DNA from: Corynebacterium sp. HMSC036D02
GTDB lineage: Bacteria; Actinomycetota; Actinomycetes; Mycobacteriales; Mycobacteriaceae
Length of the DNA stretch: 64,000 nt
Assembly: GCF_001836165.1 (NCBI RefSeq)
Contig: NZ_KV827677.1
Span: 1 to 64,000 of the forward strand
Reading direction: 5' to 3'
Below the pieces are notes generated by a model, which was not told the DNA's origin, did no database searches, and saw nothing but the letters and a program-made list of their open reading frames with translations. A program made the position numbers and the translations under genes. Shown in pieces: positions 29,326 to 40,774 of this stretch. Every line of letters starts with the position of its first letter. Position 1 is the first letter of the stretch.

Positions 29326-30543
29326 TTAGGCTTCCAGAACCTTGACGCCCGGCAGCTCCTTGCCCTCAAGGAACTCGAGGGAAGCGCCACCACCGGTAGA
29401 GATGTGAGAGAAGCCATCCTCATCGAGGCCGAGAAGGCGAACGGAAGCTGCGGAGTCACCACCGCCAACGACGGTGAAGGAGCCGTTCTTAGCGGTGGCG
29501 TCGATGATCGACTGTGCCACACCGGCGGTGCCCTTGGAGAAGGCCTCCATCTCAAAGACACCCATTGGGCCGTTCCAGAAGACGGTCTTGGAAGAAGCGA
29601 TGACCTCGTCGAACTTCTTCACCGACTCCGGGCCGATGTCGAGAGATTGCCAACCCTCCGGAATGCCGTCCAGGGCGACGACCTTGTTCTCTGCCTGAGC
29701 ATCGAACTCGGTTGCAGCAACGAGGTCGACCGGCAGGACAATCTTTTCACCGAAGCGCTCGAGCAGCTCCTTGCAGTTATCAATCTGGTCTTCCTGCAGC
29801 AAGGAGTTCTGGACGTTGTAGCCCTGCGCGGCCAAAAGGGTGTAGCACATGCCGCCGCCAATGATGACCTTGTCGGCCTTGCCGGCAAGGGCCTCGATCA
29901 CACCGAGCTTGTCGGAGACCTTGGCGCCGCCAAGAACAACCACGTACGGATGCTCTGGCTTCTCTGCTACCGCAGCCAGGGTTTCCACTTCCTTCTGGAC
30001 CAGCTTGCCGGCGTATGCAGGCAGGCGCTTGGCGACGTCGTACACAGAGGCCTGCGCGCGGTGAACGACACCGAAACCATCGGAGACGAAGGCACCGTTG
30101 TCCGCAGCCAAGGCGACGAGCTCATCGGCGAAGGCGCCGCGCTCAGCCTCATCCTTGGAGGTTTCGCGCGGATCAAAGCGAACATTCTCTAGGAGGAGAA
30201 CATCGCCATCGTTGAGGCCGTTGGCACGCTCGTGAGCGTCCTCACTGCTGACATCGCCGGCCAGAGCAACGTACTGATCCAGTGCCTCGGACAGAGCCTC
30301 TGCGACTGGAGCGAGGGAGTACTTCGGGTTTACTTCGCCCTTTGGACGTCCCAAGTGTGCCGACAGGATGACCTTCGCTCCACCCTCAATGAGCGCCTTG
30401 ATAGTGGGCAGCGAGGCGGTGATGCGGCCGGAGTCGGTGATGTTTCCTCCATCATCGAGCGGGACGTTGAAGTCAGAACGAACAAGGACGTGGCGGCCAG
30501 AAACGCCTTCTGCGAGCAGATCGTCCAAAGTTTTGAAAGCCAT
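29326..30543 (-). CDS. pgk: Phosphoglycerate kinase
   Basis: The 405-residue enzyme moves phosphate between 1,3-bisphosphoglycerate and ADP. The N-terminal [12 protein letters not shown], the [12 protein letters not shown] loop, [18 protein letters not shown] and the nucleotide-binding GGGDSAA near the C-terminus are intact. A GAAGGAG-type ribosome site precedes the ATG. It is separated from gap by 243 bp with a hairpin, and from tpiA by 42 bp. Confidence 0.97.
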   Translation of the reverse strand: MAFKTLDDLLAEGVSGRHVLVRSDFNVPLDDGGNITDSGRITASLPTIKALIEGGAKVILSAHLGRPKGEVNPKYSLAPVAEALSEALDQYVALAGDVSSEDAHERANGLNDGDVLLLENVRFDPRETSKDEAERGAFADELVALAADNGAFVSDGFGVVHRAQASVYDVAKRLPAYAGKLVQKEVETLAAVAEKPEHPYVVVLGGAKVSDKLGVIEALAGKADKVIIGGGMCYTLLAAQGYNVQNSLLQEDQIDNCKELLERFGEKIVLPVDLVAATEFDAQAENKVVALDGIPEGWQSLDIGPESVKKFDEVIASSKTVFWNGPMGVFEMEAFSKGTAGVAQSIIDATAKNGSFTVVGGGDSAASVRLLGLDEDGFSHISTGGGASLEFLEGKELPGVKVLEA

Positions 30544-30662
30544 TGTGTTCTCCTTGAAGGTGGGTACTCAAGCTAAAGGTTAATGCTATTCACTTAGTAA
30601 GTGTGCCGGAACCTGATTAGCAACGTGTGTGAAAGCGCGAAATCGTTCCTTAAAGACGAATA

Positions 30663-30716
30663 CCGGCCCAGCGCACGCCACGTATTCAGAGATAGTAGGC
30701 GCGGCGCGTGGGCCGG
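30663..30716 (-). terminator. Hairpin in the gap-pgk interval
   Basis: CCGGCCCA (30663-30670) pairs with TGGGCCGG (30709-30716); beyond a one-base bulge, GCGC pairs with GCGC. The 54-base structure follows gap by about 70 codon-free bases before the pgk leader. The tail is TATTCGTCTTT on the minus strand, so partial termination or mRNA end protection is possible. Confidence 0.5.
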
Positions 30717-30786
30717 GTTCTAGCCTGTGGGGCTTCCACAGGCAATCACAGCTTGCTTCACTGTGCTCATTTCAAAGGGTGAAACT

Positions 30787-31806
<1,020 letters not shown>

Positions 31807-31934
31807 TCAAATAATCGAGTGAAGTTCTATTGTGGGGGCTTCCGAGACTTTGTCTTTATAGGCAGTGCGGTGGACCGCTCTTGCGGCACCGTTGCCCTGC
31901 CACTTCCGTGACGTGCTCGGTGGTTTTCCCAACA

Positions 31935-31950
31935 CGGCCGATAGTACCCA
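31935..31950 (-). promoter_or_regulatory. Probable gap promoter (-10 region)
   Basis: On the minus strand this reads TGGGTACTATCGGCCG, with TACTAT as the -10 box. The same 16 bases stand directly before the coaBC start (50474-50489). Transcription from here would give gap a leader of about 140 bases. Confidence 0.5.
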
Positions 31951-32135
31951 CGGATTTTGCATCCTGCAGTGTGCGTTCAGGTTCGCATCGAGGGTGCTCG
32001 CACGAAAGGGAAAAGGGGCGTACACTGGATGGGCCGCTAGCTCCTTATGGTAATTCCCCAAACCCATACACCTGCATATATGCCCGTTTATGTGGGATTG
32101 TGTTGACCCTAGAGAGGGCAAGGTGGGATATCTCA

Positions 32136-32189
32136 CTAAAGCAAAAAAGAGCGGGTGAATCCAAAAATAAAGCAGCTATCCACGGTCAT
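32136..32189 (-). CDS. Possible 17-residue leader peptide before gap
   Basis: On the minus strand a perfect AGGAGG (32202 to 32197) stands seven bases before an ATG at 32189. The frame runs 17 codons (MTVDSCFIFGFTRSFLL) to a TAG at 32136-32138. The ribosome site overlaps the 5' arm of a hairpin, and the T run following the hairpin lies inside the frame, so translation could disturb termination. It may equally be a chance feature of a terminator. There is no homology evidence. Confidence 0.3.
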   Translation of the reverse strand: MTVDSCFIFGFTRSFLL

Positions 32190-32198
32190 AGATTCACC
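32143..32198 (-). terminator. Second terminator-like hairpin between whiA and gap
   Basis: Minus-strand GGTGAATC (32198 to 32191) pairs with GATTCACC (32161 to 32154), followed by CGCTC and six T (32148 to 32143). The 8-bp stem with a 29-base loop and T run resembles a weak intrinsic terminator or attenuator. Confidence 0.5.
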
Positions 32199-32208
32199 TC
32201 CTATAGTC

Positions 32209-32272
32209 AAAAAATTGCCCCAGACGGTCGCTGCGGTGCCCGAACGGGCACAACATTCGACTGCGTCTGGGG
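32209..32272 (-). terminator. Intrinsic terminator after whiA
   Basis: CCCCAGACG (32218-32226) pairs with CGTCTGGGG (32264-32272), and an inner TGCCCG-AA-CGGGCA hairpin tops the structure. On the minus strand the stem is followed by CAATTTTTT (T run at 32214-32209). It ends the whiA transcript 14 bp past the stop codon. Confidence 0.88.
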
Positions 32273-32285
32273 TTAAGACGAGAGA

Positions 32286-33275
32286 CTAAGATTCCTCGAA
32301 AAGTTCCTCTGTCACTGCCTTCGTCGTATCCGGCACACCAAGTTCCTTCGCGCGCTTATCTGCCATAGAAAGCAGGCGGCGAATGCGCCCAGCCACCGCG
32401 TCTTTGGTCATCGGGGGATCAGCCAAGCGTCCAAGCTCCTCCAAGGAAGCCTCGCGGTGCTGCACGCGTAGGCGGCCGGCGTCCGCGAGGTGTTCCGGAA
32501 CGTCATCCCCCAAGATGACCATGGCGCGTTCGACGCGAGCAGCGGCTGTAACTGCCGCACGGGCAGAACGGCGCAAGTTCGCGTCATCGAAGTTGTCTAG
32601 GCGGCGGGAGGTGTCGTGGGCTTCGCGTTGGATACGCTTCTTCTCCCACGTCAGGCGAGTCTCTTGGGCACCCATCCTGGTTAGCAACGCACCAATGGCA
32701 TCGCCATCACGTACCACGACGCGATCGGCCCCGCGGGTCTCCTTAGTTTTCGCCACCACACCCAAACGCCGGGCGCAGCCTACAAGTGCGAGTGCTGCCT
32801 CCTGGCAAGGACAGGTCACCTCCAGCGCTGAAGAACGGCCCGGTTCGGTTAGCGAACCTTGCGCCAGAAAGGCGCCGCGCCAAGCCGCTTCGTTATCCGC
32901 AACAGAGCCGGAGATTACTTGCGGCGGCAGCCCCACGACTGGGTGACCCGAGCGGGTCACCAACCCCAGACGCCTGGTCAACTCCTTGGCCCCGGTAGTA
33001 ATGCGCAGCTGTACCCTGCTCTTTTTAGAGGATGCGGCGGGGCCTGCTACGTGGATACTGGCAGAGATCGAATATAGCTCGTCGAGTGCGGTGACCAAGC
33101 GAGTGGCTACGCTCTTCGATTCCAATTCGACCTCGTACATCACCCTATCTCCGGTGATATGGAGCTCGCCGGCGAACCTGAGGATCGCGGCAACCTCCGC
33201 CGCACGAGCGGACTGGCGCGGTACGGAGACCGCCGTAAGTTCCTCCTTGACCTGATCGGTCAATGACGCAGACAC
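32286..33275 (-). CDS. whiA: WhiA DNA-binding regulator
   Basis: The 329-residue protein is a WhiA: an N-terminal domain related to LAGLIDADG homing endonucleases without catalytic function, and a C-terminal helix-turn-helix ([21 protein letters not shown]). WhiA controls sporulation in Streptomyces and influences cell division elsewhere; in non-sporulating corynebacteria the role is less clear. The GTG start has GGGGAGG upstream. It is the last gene of the conserved rapZ-yvcK-whiA order and is closed by a strong terminator. Confidence 0.93.
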   Translation of the reverse strand: MSASLTDQVKEELTAVSVPRQSARAAEVAAILRFAGELHITGDRVMYEVELESKSVATRLVTALDELYSISASIHVAGPAASSKKSRVQLRITTGAKELTRRLGLVTRSGHPVVGLPPQVISGSVADNEAAWRGAFLAQGSLTEPGRSSALEVTCPCQEAALALVGCARRLGVVAKTKETRGADRVVVRDGDAIGALLTRMGAQETRLTWEKKRIQREAHDTSRRLDNFDDANLRRSARAAVTAAARVERAMVILGDDVPEHLADAGRLRVQHREASLEELGRLADPPMTKDAVAGRIRRLLSMADKRAKELGVPDTTKAVTEELFEES

Positions 33276-33441
33276 CTCGTGCCTCCCCTTTCAACTCTTG
33301 ATGTAGCTCACCGCTGAAACCAGCAGTGGTGCAACTGAGCTCAAAAGGACCTTGAGCTCGCGCATACAGCACGTAGTACCGCACCTGTGAAGCGCAGTGA
33401 CGTCGCAGTGAGCGATGAATGCCACTTAGTCTATCGCGCGC

Positions 33442-34461
33442 TCAGCTGCGGTGAGTGCCCGGGGCACCCGCCGAAGAATCCCGCTGAGCGACATAGTCGG
33501 TATAAAGCTCAGTCAGTACCTGCGCGAGCTTGTCTGGGCAATGCTTGTTGAGAGAATTTCCGTTCTCATCGGCCTGACACACATCGCGGAAAACCGCCGT
33601 AGCACCGAGCACGCTTGCCGCACGCTGCACGAAGACTCGCTCCGACTCATTCGGAAGACCAGATCCATCGACGATTACTTTGTCTACCCGCAGGTTCGGC
33701 GCATGCTGCGCTAAGACGTGCAGGTGGCGCTCAGCTGAAAAGCCCTGGGTCTCCCCTGGTTCAGCGGAAAGGTTAAGTACTACAACGCGAAGCGCATCCG
33801 AGGACGTAATTGCGTTGACAATCTCCGGCACGAGGACGTGTGGAAGCACGGAGCTAAACCACGATCCCGGCCCCAGGGTGATGAGGTCCGCATCGCGCAA
33901 GGCCGCGATGGTTTCCGGATTGGCCTGTGGCTTTTCCGGGATGATGCGCACGCGACGCACCTGCCCCACAGTGGACGCGACAGCGACTTGGCCGCGGACG
34001 GAGCGCATGATGCGGGGGTCGTCGTCAAGCCCGGCCACGTCCGCTTCGATATCGAGCGGCAGATTCACAGCCGGCAGCACGCGGCCCGCAGACTGCGTAA
34101 GCCGTCCCACCGCGTCAAGCGCCGCCTGGAAGTCCCCCAAGACCTCAGTGAGTCCGGCAATGAGAAGATTACCCACCGCGTGGCCGGCCATGGCGCCGGT
34201 GCTCTGGAAGCGGTGCTGCAGCGTAGAGGCCCACAACTGGCCTTCCTCTGAGTCGCTCGACAATGCAGCGAGCGCCATGCGCAAATCACCGGGCGGAATG
34301 ATGTCCATCTCGCGGCGCAGACGCCCGGAAGAACCGCCGTCATCAGCCACGGTGACGATGGCAGAAATCGCTTCCGCGCCGGTACGGCGCGCAGCCAGAA
34401 GGGTTTGGTAGAGACCATGGCCGCCGCCCAGGCTAGCCATGTGGGTAGGGAGAGATGTCAC
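33442..34461 (-). CDS. yvcK: YvcK-type gluconeogenesis factor (CofD-like)
   Basis: The 339-residue protein belongs to the YvcK/CuvA family, which binds UDP-sugars and is needed for carbon use and cell shape in several Gram-positive bacteria. It shows LGGGHGLYQTLLAARR near the N-terminus, VTVADDGGSSGRLRRE (about 37-52), and GPGSWFSSVLPHVLVPEI. The start is uncertain: the GTG at 34461 or an ATG seven codons later. A TAATAT box lies close upstream of the GTG. It lies between rapZ and whiA. Confidence 0.92.
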   Translation of the reverse strand: MTSLPTHMASLGGGHGLYQTLLAARRTGAEAISAIVTVADDGGSSGRLRREMDIIPPGDLRMALAALSSDSEEGQLWASTLQHRFQSTGAMAGHAVGNLLIAGLTEVLGDFQAALDAVGRLTQSAGRVLPAVNLPLDIEADVAGLDDDPRIMRSVRGQVAVASTVGQVRRVRIIPEKPQANPETIAALRDADLITLGPGSWFSSVLPHVLVPEIVNAITSSDALRVVVLNLSAEPGETQGFSAERHLHVLAQHAPNLRVDKVIVDGSGLPNESERVFVQRAASVLGATAVFRDVCQADENGNSLNKHCPDKLAQVLTELYTDYVAQRDSSAGAPGTHRS

Positions 34462-34519
34462 GGAAATATTAGCTTTCGGTCATCCGAGGGGTAGGGAATG
34501 AATTTTTATCTTAACGCAC

Positions 34520-35401
34520 CTAATCCCGGGCGATGTCACGGTGCAGTGTGCTCACATCCAAGTCCCCGCGCTCCCTGAGACGGCGAGCAATCTCCTCCGT
34601 AACCGCCACGGATCGGTGGTGTCCGCCGGTGCACCCGATGCCTATAGTGATGAAGTTCTTGCCCTCGTGCCGGTAGCCGGCAAGCATCGAATCAAACATG
34701 GTGATGAAGTGATCAATGAAGGGTTCAGCGGCGTCCTGAGAAAGGACGTAGTCTGCAACAGGTTCATCAGTCCCGCGGTAGCCCCGCAATTCAGGCACCC
34801 AATAAGGATTGGGAAGGAAGCGGACATCGACAACAAGATCTGCGTCACGCGGGGAACCATGCTTGAAGCCGAAGGACTCTAACGTGACGTGCTGCAGCTC
34901 ATGGCCCATCTCGCCGAAAGAGGCCTCGATCGCGCGGCGCAGGTCATGAACGGAGAGATTGGTCGTGTCAATGATGATATCCGCGCGCTCGCGGATGGCC
35001 TGCACTGCTGCGCGCTCGCGCTGAATACCTGCCTTGAGGGTTTCCCCGTCCTGCAGGGGGTGTGTACGCCGCACTGAGTCGAACCGGCGAATCAGAACGT
35101 CATCGCGCGCATCGAGGAAGAGCAGCGTCGGCTTCATATCTAGCTGTTCTAGTTCATCAAGGGTTTCTGCCAAGGAACCCGGGAACAAGCGGGAGCGTAC
35201 ATCGGTCACCGCAGCAATCTTGCTTACCGGGGACTCCGGACTAGCGCACAGTTTGAGCAAGTCAACGATTGCCTTGGGTGGGATGTTATGGGCTACGTAA
35301 TAGCCTTTATCCTCCAGCACTTTAGCCGCCGACGTCAGGCCTCCGCCTGACATGCCGGTGATCAAAATGGGTGGGGAATCAAACAGCGTCATGGCTTCCA
35401 T
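34520..35401 (-). CDS. rapZ: RapZ/YvcJ nucleotide-binding protein
   Basis: The 293-residue protein has an N-terminal P-loop domain and a C-terminal RapZ domain with [17 protein letters not shown]. It hydrolyses or binds nucleotides; in Gram-negatives it is an RNA-binding adaptor, while its role in actinobacteria is unsettled. In the P-loop GMSGGGLT (16-23) the usual Lys/Arg is Leu. The start at 35401 is chosen because AGGTGG lies five bases before the ATG. It lies 55 bp after uvrC. Confidence 0.9.
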   Translation of the reverse strand: MEAMTLFDSPPILITGMSGGGLTSAAKVLEDKGYYVAHNIPPKAIVDLLKLCASPESPVSKIAAVTDVRSRLFPGSLAETLDELEQLDMKPTLLFLDARDDVLIRRFDSVRRTHPLQDGETLKAGIQRERAAVQAIRERADIIIDTTNLSVHDLRRAIEASFGEMGHELQHVTLESFGFKHGSPRDADLVVDVRFLPNPYWVPELRGYRGTDEPVADYVLSQDAAEPFIDHFITMFDSMLAGYRHEGKNFITIGIGCTGGHHRSVAVTEEIARRLRERGDLDVSTLHRDIARD

Positions 35402-35456
35402 TCTTACCACCTATTCAGAGTCCTCGGTGGCAAAATTTCTCAAAAGCCAAGCCTTC

Positions 35457-37511
35457 TTAGGAGGCGTGAAGATGATCAAAAACTGTTTGCGCTAGCTTCG
35501 GGCCGAAGCCCTTGACCTCAGCGATCTCTTCCACGCTGGCTTCTTTGAGCTTCTTCACCGAACCGAAGTGCTTGACCAGGTCAGTACGCCGTTGAGGCCC
35601 CAAGCCTGGCACAGCATCAAGAACCGATGAGCGCATCCGCTTCGAGCGCTGCTGGCGGTGATAGGAAATGGCTACACGGTGGGCTTCATCACGGAGGTGC
35701 TGAAGCAAAAAGAGGGCCTGAGAATTGCGCGGCAAAATCACCGGTTCATCATCACCAGGCACCCACACCTCTTCTAGGCGCTTAGCTAGACCGATGAGGG
35801 TAACGTCCACAATGCCAAGTTCATCGAAAACTGCCTGCGCCGCAGCCACCTGCGGTGCACCACCATCCACGATGAAGAGCTGTGGTGGGTAGGAACTGCG
35901 TTTGGTTTGGCTCGCAGCCTCTTCCCGCACCATCTCCTCGGCGAAGGTAGTGTTCTCCAGCTCCTCGTCCGGCACCGCGCGTTTGTCATCGTGGTGGTGT
36001 TTGAAGCGGCGGCGAGTCACCTCAGCGATGGAACCAACGTCGTTGGAACGTCCATCACCCGCAGCTTCCTTGATGCGGTAGCGGCGGTAATCAGCCTTAC
36101 GGGGCAGGCCATCCTCGAAGACCACCAAGGATGCCACGACATCGGTACCTTGAATGTGCGAGATATCCGTACACTCAATGCGCAGCGGCGCGGAATCCAT
36201 GCCCAGCGCCTCCTGCAGCTCCTGAAGTGCTGCGGACCGGGCAGTCAGATCACCCACGCGCTTGAGCTTGTGCTGTTTCAGCTGTTCCTTCGCATTCCTT
36301 TCGACGGTCTCCAGCAAGGCGCGCTTGTCGCCTCGCTGCGGTACCCGTACATCAATCTGGGCACCCCGCAGTTCCTCCAGAACAATCTTCACCTCCTCGG
36401 CTTCCTCCGGCAGTGCTTGGACCAGAATCTCGCGAGGAATGGCGTTACCCTGCCGCGTCTCGGCATGAGATTCTTGGTCCACTCCCCTGCGCTCCATTTT
36501 GGCGTCCTCGGCAGCCTCTTGGCGCTGACGCTCGACGGCATCCGAATAAAACTGGATGAGGAAGTTCTGGATCAGTGCCGGCAGACCCGGATCTGGTTGG
36601 CCCTCCTCAACCACGTGTGTCGTTGCCTGATCACCAGAGCGCTCGACCACCCAACCACGCTGACCGCGAATACGGCCTGCGCGCACATGGAAGATCTGCA
36701 CGGCCGCCTCCAATTCATCCGAACTAAACGCGATGAGGTCTGCATCCGTGCCGTCGGGCAGGACGACGGCTTGCTGCTCCATAAGCTTGTCGATGGCGCC
36801 AAGGTCATCGCGCAGGCGCGCTGCCAGCTCGAACTCCAAGTTCTCTGCTGCCTCTTCCATGCGCTGGGTCACCCTCTTGCGCACGGGCGCGGTATTACCG
36901 TTCATGAAGCTGATGAGCTGGTTCACAGTCTCGCGGTGTTCCTCGGGACTAACGCGGCCGATGCAGGGTGCATCGCACTTGCCGATATATCCCAATAGAC
37001 AAGGGCGGCCTAGCTTTTCGTGGCGGTTAAAAACGCCTTTGGCGCAGGTGCGCATGGGAAAGATGCGAGTGAGAAGATCGAGGGATTCGCGCACCGCCCA
37101 AGCATGGGAATAGGGGCCGAAATAGCGCACACCTTTGCGGCGGGGACCACGGTAGAAGAACGCTCGCGGGATGGTCTCCCCCACGGACACCGCGAGCATA
37201 GGGTACGTCTTGTCATCGCGGTACATGACGTTGAACCGCGGATCGAAGCGTTTAATCCACGTGTACTCCAACTGCAACGCTTCCACCTCGCTGGCCACCA
37301 CGGTCCATTCAACTGAAGCCGCAGTGAGCACCATCTGGCGGGTTCGCGGGTGCAGTTGGGTGATGTCCTGGAAGTAGTTGGATAGCCGTGCGCGCAGGTT
37401 CTTTGCCTTGCCCACGTAGATGACGCGGCGGTTTTCATCGCGGAACTTATAAACGCCCGGATCCGTGGGGATGCTTCCGGGCGCGGGGCGGTACTCTGAG
37501 GGATCAGCCAC
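35457..37511 (-). CDS. uvrC: UvrC excinuclease subunit
   Basis: The 684-residue endonuclease makes both cuts in nucleotide excision repair. It has the N-terminal GIY-YIG domain (GVYKF ... [18 protein letters not shown]), a UvrB-binding UVR motif near residues 205-240, the RNase H-like C-terminal nuclease with [10 protein letters not shown], and two helix-hairpin-helix units at the end ([18 protein letters not shown]). Its start overlaps the stop of the preceding PH-domain gene by one base. Confidence 0.96.
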   Translation of the reverse strand: MADPSEYRPAPGSIPTDPGVYKFRDENRRVIYVGKAKNLRARLSNYFQDITQLHPRTRQMVLTAASVEWTVVASEVEALQLEYTWIKRFDPRFNVMYRDDKTYPMLAVSVGETIPRAFFYRGPRRKGVRYFGPYSHAWAVRESLDLLTRIFPMRTCAKGVFNRHEKLGRPCLLGYIGKCDAPCIGRVSPEEHRETVNQLISFMNGNTAPVRKRVTQRMEEAAENLEFELAARLRDDLGAIDKLMEQQAVVLPDGTDADLIAFSSDELEAAVQIFHVRAGRIRGQRGWVVERSGDQATTHVVEEGQPDPGLPALIQNFLIQFYSDAVERQRQEAAEDAKMERRGVDQESHAETRQGNAIPREILVQALPEEAEEVKIVLEELRGAQIDVRVPQRGDKRALLETVERNAKEQLKQHKLKRVGDLTARSAALQELQEALGMDSAPLRIECTDISHIQGTDVVASLVVFEDGLPRKADYRRYRIKEAAGDGRSNDVGSIAEVTRRRFKHHHDDKRAVPDEELENTTFAEEMVREEAASQTKRSSYPPQLFIVDGGAPQVAAAQAVFDELGIVDVTLIGLAKRLEEVWVPGDDEPVILPRNSQALFLLQHLRDEAHRVAISYHRQQRSKRMRSSVLDAVPGLGPQRRTDLVKHFGSVKKLKEASVEEIAEVKGFGPKLAQTVFDHLHAS

Positions 37512-38146
37512 TAGTCATCCTGCGGCATGTAGCGGGCTTCCAGGTCGCGGAAGGAGCGGACCTTGGTGATAACGTCCTGCTTATCACCTGATTGCAGGGC
37601 CCAAACCGGCACGTATTCGAAGTCAGGCAGCTCGATGCGCGCCATGCGGGATCCTTCGGGGAAGGACAGGCCGTAGATGACCTGCCACGGGTAGAAGCGG
37701 GTACCCAGGATGTTGCGGATCTCTACTCCATCGGAGTTTGCACGCAGTCGCGGTCGAGTCAATGCCAACCACGATAGGATTGAAATCACCACGCCCACAC
37801 CGGGGAAAGCGAACTTATCAATCGTCGTCACCGTCGCACCGGTAAAGGACAAGCCCACCGTGAAGCCCATAAACAAGTGCGCTGCCATGACGAGGATGAT
37901 CCAGACGATCGCCACCTTGCGCAGATAAGGCGAAGTAGCTTCATATTCCCAAGGCTTGGATGAGGTCAGGGCAAAAGGATCAGCGCTAGTGTAGGCCAAT
38001 AACTGCTCCTCGCTCATGCGCTGTGCGCCCTCCGCAGAGCTCGATGCGGCCGGCCGCAAAGATTGCGAGGACTTATTTGCGTGAGCTGACTGTTCCCGCT
38101 CTTCATGGCCCAAGGGCACCTGTGGGTCCGTCATCGAGTTTTCCAT
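37511..38146 (-). CDS. PH-domain membrane protein
   Basis: The 211-residue reading starts at an ATG at 38146 (an internal ATG at 38134 is also possible). About 75 polar residues precede two hydrophobic segments ([18 protein letters not shown] and [13 protein letters not shown]) and a C-terminal bacterial PH domain, with [15 protein letters not shown] and [12 protein letters not shown]. Similar proteins follow ribH in mycobacteria and corynebacteria; their function is unknown. It sits between ribH (73 bp) and uvrC (1-bp overlap). Confidence 0.82.
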   Translation of the reverse strand: MENSMTDPQVPLGHEEREQSAHANKSSQSLRPAASSSAEGAQRMSEEQLLAYTSADPFALTSSKPWEYEATSPYLRKVAIVWIILVMAAHLFMGFTVGLSFTGATVTTIDKFAFPGVGVVISILSWLALTRPRLRANSDGVEIRNILGTRFYPWQVIYGLSFPEGSRMARIELPDFEYVPVWALQSGDKQDVITKVRSFRDLEARYMPQDD

Positions 38147-38219
38147 CTCCTCATCACTCCGCTGAGGCAGGCCACGGCCTTGTCCTGATATGCAGGGCAC
38201 AGTGGTTGCGCATGGCAGC

Positions 38220-38702
38220 CTACTTTAGGTTTGACTCGTCCAGTGTACGCAAGGTGTGCACGGTTTCTAAAGCTGCCTGCATGGCCTCCGCACCTTTATC
38301 TTCCGCGGAATCAGCAAAGCCGGCGCGATCAACTGCTTGTTCATAGTCGTTGACAGTGAGCACACCATTAGCCACCGGAGTGGATTCGTCGAGCGCGATG
38401 CGGGTCAGGCCCTGGGTGACGGAATCACACACATAATCAAAGTGCGGAGTACCACCACGGACAACACAGCCCAGTGCCACCACGGCATCGTGCGTGCGCG
38501 CCGCGGCCTGCACCACCACGGGGAGCTCAAGAGCGCCCACAACGCGCAGCGGGGTGACAGTGGCACCGGCTGCTTCAGCGGTCTCTAGTGCGCGGCGATG
38601 CAGCTGGTCACATATCTCGGCGTTCCACGTGGCGGTGACAACGGCAACGCGGAGTCCTTCACCCGAGACATTTTTCGGGGTTGGCAAGCCTTCCTTGCTC
38701 AT
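38220..38702 (-). CDS. ribH: Lumazine synthase
   Basis: The 160-residue enzyme joins the ribulose-derived butanone phosphate with the pyrimidine precursor to make 6,7-dimethyl-8-ribityllumazine. It has [40 protein letters not shown] and [12 protein letters not shown] in the expected order. It probably assembles into a capsid-like shell, as family members do. It lies 49 bp after ribBA. Confidence 0.95.
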   Translation of the reverse strand: MSKEGLPTPKNVSGEGLRVAVVTATWNAEICDQLHRRALETAEAAGATVTPLRVVGALELPVVVQAAARTHDAVVALGCVVRGGTPHFDYVCDSVTQGLTRIALDESTPVANGVLTVNDYEQAVDRAGFADSAEDKGAEAMQAALETVHTLRTLDESNLK

Positions 38703-38751
38703 TGTGTGCTCCTTTGTTTTAGTCTTTTACTCGATCTTCCGGCTTAATGCC

Positions 38752-40014
38752 TTACGAGTGCTTCTGGTCCCACTCAGCGACCTGGGGCAGATCATGCCCC
38801 ATCCGGTCGCGCTTCGTGCGCAGGTAGCTGATGTTCTCCGCCGTTGCGGGGGTCGCCAGCGCGGTGCGTGCGGTGGCGTCGATGCCGAAGCCCTGCAGAC
38901 CCTCGCCCTTGTGGGGGTTATTGGTCAAGAGGTTCACGGATTTCACGCCCACGTCCCGCAGGATTTGGCCGGCCACGGAATACTCGCGGGCATCTTCCGG
39001 TAGCCCCTGCTCCACGTTGGCATCAACGGTGTCCATTCCCTTGTCCTGCAGGCGATAGGCCTTGAGCTTGTTCACTAAACCAATGCCACGGCCCTCTTGC
39101 CCACGCAGGTAGATGACGATGCCTCGTCCTGCTTCTTGCACCGCACGAAGGGATTCCTGCAGCTGCGGGCCGCAGTCGCAGCGCTGAGAGGCAAAGACGT
39201 CACCTGTAAGACACTCGGAGTGCACACGAACGGGCACGTCCTCCGCACCGCTATAGCTCTCCACGTCACCGACGAAGAGGGCGATGTGCTCGCGCTTGTC
39301 GACGTCACTCGAATAACCCACCGCGCGGAACTCGCCGTACTCGGTGGGCAGGCGGGTTTCTACCTCGCGACGAATCTGCTGTTCGTTGTGGCGACGCCAC
39401 TCGATGAGCTGCTCGATGGAGATCATCGTCAGCCCGTGGGCGTCCGCAAAGCGGCGCAGCTCCGGCGAGCGGGCCATGTCCGTGGGGTCCTCTTCGGAAA
39501 CGATTTCACACAGCACGCCGGCTGGGCGCAGACCAGCCAGCCGGGCCAAGTCGATGGCGGCTTCGGTATGTCCATCGCGCTCGAGGACACCATTCGGGCG
39601 GGCTGCGAGCGGAACAACGTGGCCAGGGCGTGCGAACTCCGCTGGCTCAGAGGAAGGATCAGCCAACCTGCGGATAGTTTCGCAGCGCGAAGTGGCGGAG
39701 ATGCCTGTGGAGCCATTAGCCAAGTCCACCGTCACGGTGTAAGCGGTCTGGCGCACGTCCTGGTTAACCGCCAGCATTGGGGGTAGGTTCAACCGCTCAC
39801 AGTCTTCCGGGAGCAGCGGCGCGCAAATGTAGCCGGAGCTATAGCGCACCATAAAGGCCACGAGCTCCGGAGTGGCGAGCTCAGCGGCGAAGATGAGGTC
39901 GCCTTCATTCTCGCGGTCCTCATTGTCCACGACGACGACTGCCTTGCCGGCCGCGATATCGGCGATGGCCTGGTCGACGCTATCTAAACTAAAAGCTGAA
40001 TCTGCAGCGCTCAT
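38752..40014 (-). CDS. ribBA: Bifunctional RibBA: DHBP synthase and GTP cyclohydrolase II
   Basis: The 420-residue fusion supplies both riboflavin precursors. The N-terminal half is 3,4-dihydroxy-2-butanone 4-phosphate synthase ([34 protein letters not shown]). The C-terminal half is GTP cyclohydrolase II, with zinc cysteines in [19 protein letters not shown] and the REG-type [15 protein letters not shown]. Both halves look active. It lies 11 bp after the riboflavin synthase gene. Confidence 0.97.
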   Translation of the reverse strand: MSAADSAFSLDSVDQAIADIAAGKAVVVVDNEDRENEGDLIFAAELATPELVAFMVRYSSGYICAPLLPEDCERLNLPPMLAVNQDVRQTAYTVTVDLANGSTGISATSRCETIRRLADPSSEPAEFARPGHVVPLAARPNGVLERDGHTEAAIDLARLAGLRPAGVLCEIVSEEDPTDMARSPELRRFADAHGLTMISIEQLIEWRRHNEQQIRREVETRLPTEYGEFRAVGYSSDVDKREHIALFVGDVESYSGAEDVPVRVHSECLTGDVFASQRCDCGPQLQESLRAVQEAGRGIVIYLRGQEGRGIGLVNKLKAYRLQDKGMDTVDANVEQGLPEDAREYSVAGQILRDVGVKSVNLLTNNPHKGEGLQGFGIDATARTALATPATAENISYLRTKRDRMGHDLPQVAEWDQKHS

Positions 40015-40025
40015 AAGGACTAACT

Positions 40026-40664
40026 CTATCCCTCTGTTCCCACGCCGTGGGCGTTAGGGTGAACCATTTTCTCCACATACTTTGCAACCACGTCTACCTC
40101 GAGGTTTACCCGGGCGCCTGGCTCCATGGAACCAAAGACGGTATCCCGCAGTGTGGTGGGAATGAGTGAGACTTCAAAATAGCTCTCTGTATCGGACTCT
40201 CCTTGCCCATCTGACAAGGCCGATACCGTCAGGGAGGTTCCCTGCACCGCGATGGAACCCTTTTCCACCACGTAGCGTGCCAACTCAGCCGGCAGGCTAA
40301 AACGCAATACCTCCCAGTGCTCTGAAGGCGTGCGGGACAACAAGGTCCCGGTGCCATCGACATGTCCCTGCACAATGTGGCCGCCCAAACGGGTCGTCGG
40401 GAGCACCGCGCGCTCAAGGTTAACCGGCGAGCCCTCCGCGAGTTCGCCGAGGGAGCTACGGTTCAAAGACTCTTTCATGACATCAGCGATGAAGGTTCCT
40501 TCTCCTAGCTCAGCCACGGTCAGGCATACGCCATTGACCGCTATGGAATCCCCCAGTTGCGCGTCACTCAATACGGTGGACGCGGCAATACCCAACCGCA
40601 CGGCATCACCCTGCGGTTCGACGCTATCGACGCGACCAATCTCTTCAACGAGTCCGGTAAACAT
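40026..40664 (-). CDS. ribE: Riboflavin synthase, alpha chain
   Basis: The 212-residue enzyme dismutates two lumazines into riboflavin. It shows the internal duplication of the family: [10 protein letters not shown] at the start, [13 protein letters not shown] in the first repeat and [13 protein letters not shown] in the second, with [15 protein letters not shown] between. The ATG at 40664 gives the canonical MFTG start, with GGGGAG upstream. It is called ribC in some corynebacterial literature. A hairpin lies between it and ribD. Confidence 0.95.
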   Translation of the reverse strand: MFTGLVEEIGRVDSVEPQGDAVRLGIAASTVLSDAQLGDSIAVNGVCLTVAELGEGTFIADVMKESLNRSSLGELAEGSPVNLERAVLPTTRLGGHIVQGHVDGTGTLLSRTPSEHWEVLRFSLPAELARYVVEKGSIAVQGTSLTVSALSDGQGESDTESYFEVSLIPTTLRDTVFGSMEPGARVNLEVDVVAKYVEKMVHPNAHGVGTEG

Positions 40665-40731
40665 AGACCGCACTCCCCTTCCCTTTTAACTCTCTAAATC
40701 TCTAAATCTTCTAGCCCGTGAAACTACTAGC

Positions 40732-40774
40732 CTTTGAAAGCTTTCCAGTTTTCAATGCTTGTCAGCTTTCAAAG
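40732..40774 (-). repeat. Inverted repeat between ribD and ribE
   Basis: CTTTGAAAGCT (40732-40742) pairs exactly with AGCTTTCAAAG (40764-40774), an 11-bp stem with a 21-base loop whose right arm contains the ribD stop codon. Each arm is itself nearly palindromic. With no T run it is more likely an mRNA processing or protection element than a terminator. Confidence 0.5.

Noticed and set aside
31830-32276. A 148-codon plus-strand frame before gap
   Set aside because: It crosses two terminator-like structures and the probable gap promoter, and has no ribosome site.
40665-40768. An FMN riboswitch in the rib operon
   Set aside because: Neither this gap nor the rpe leader shows the conserved RFN-element sequence blocks; only a simple hairpin is present.
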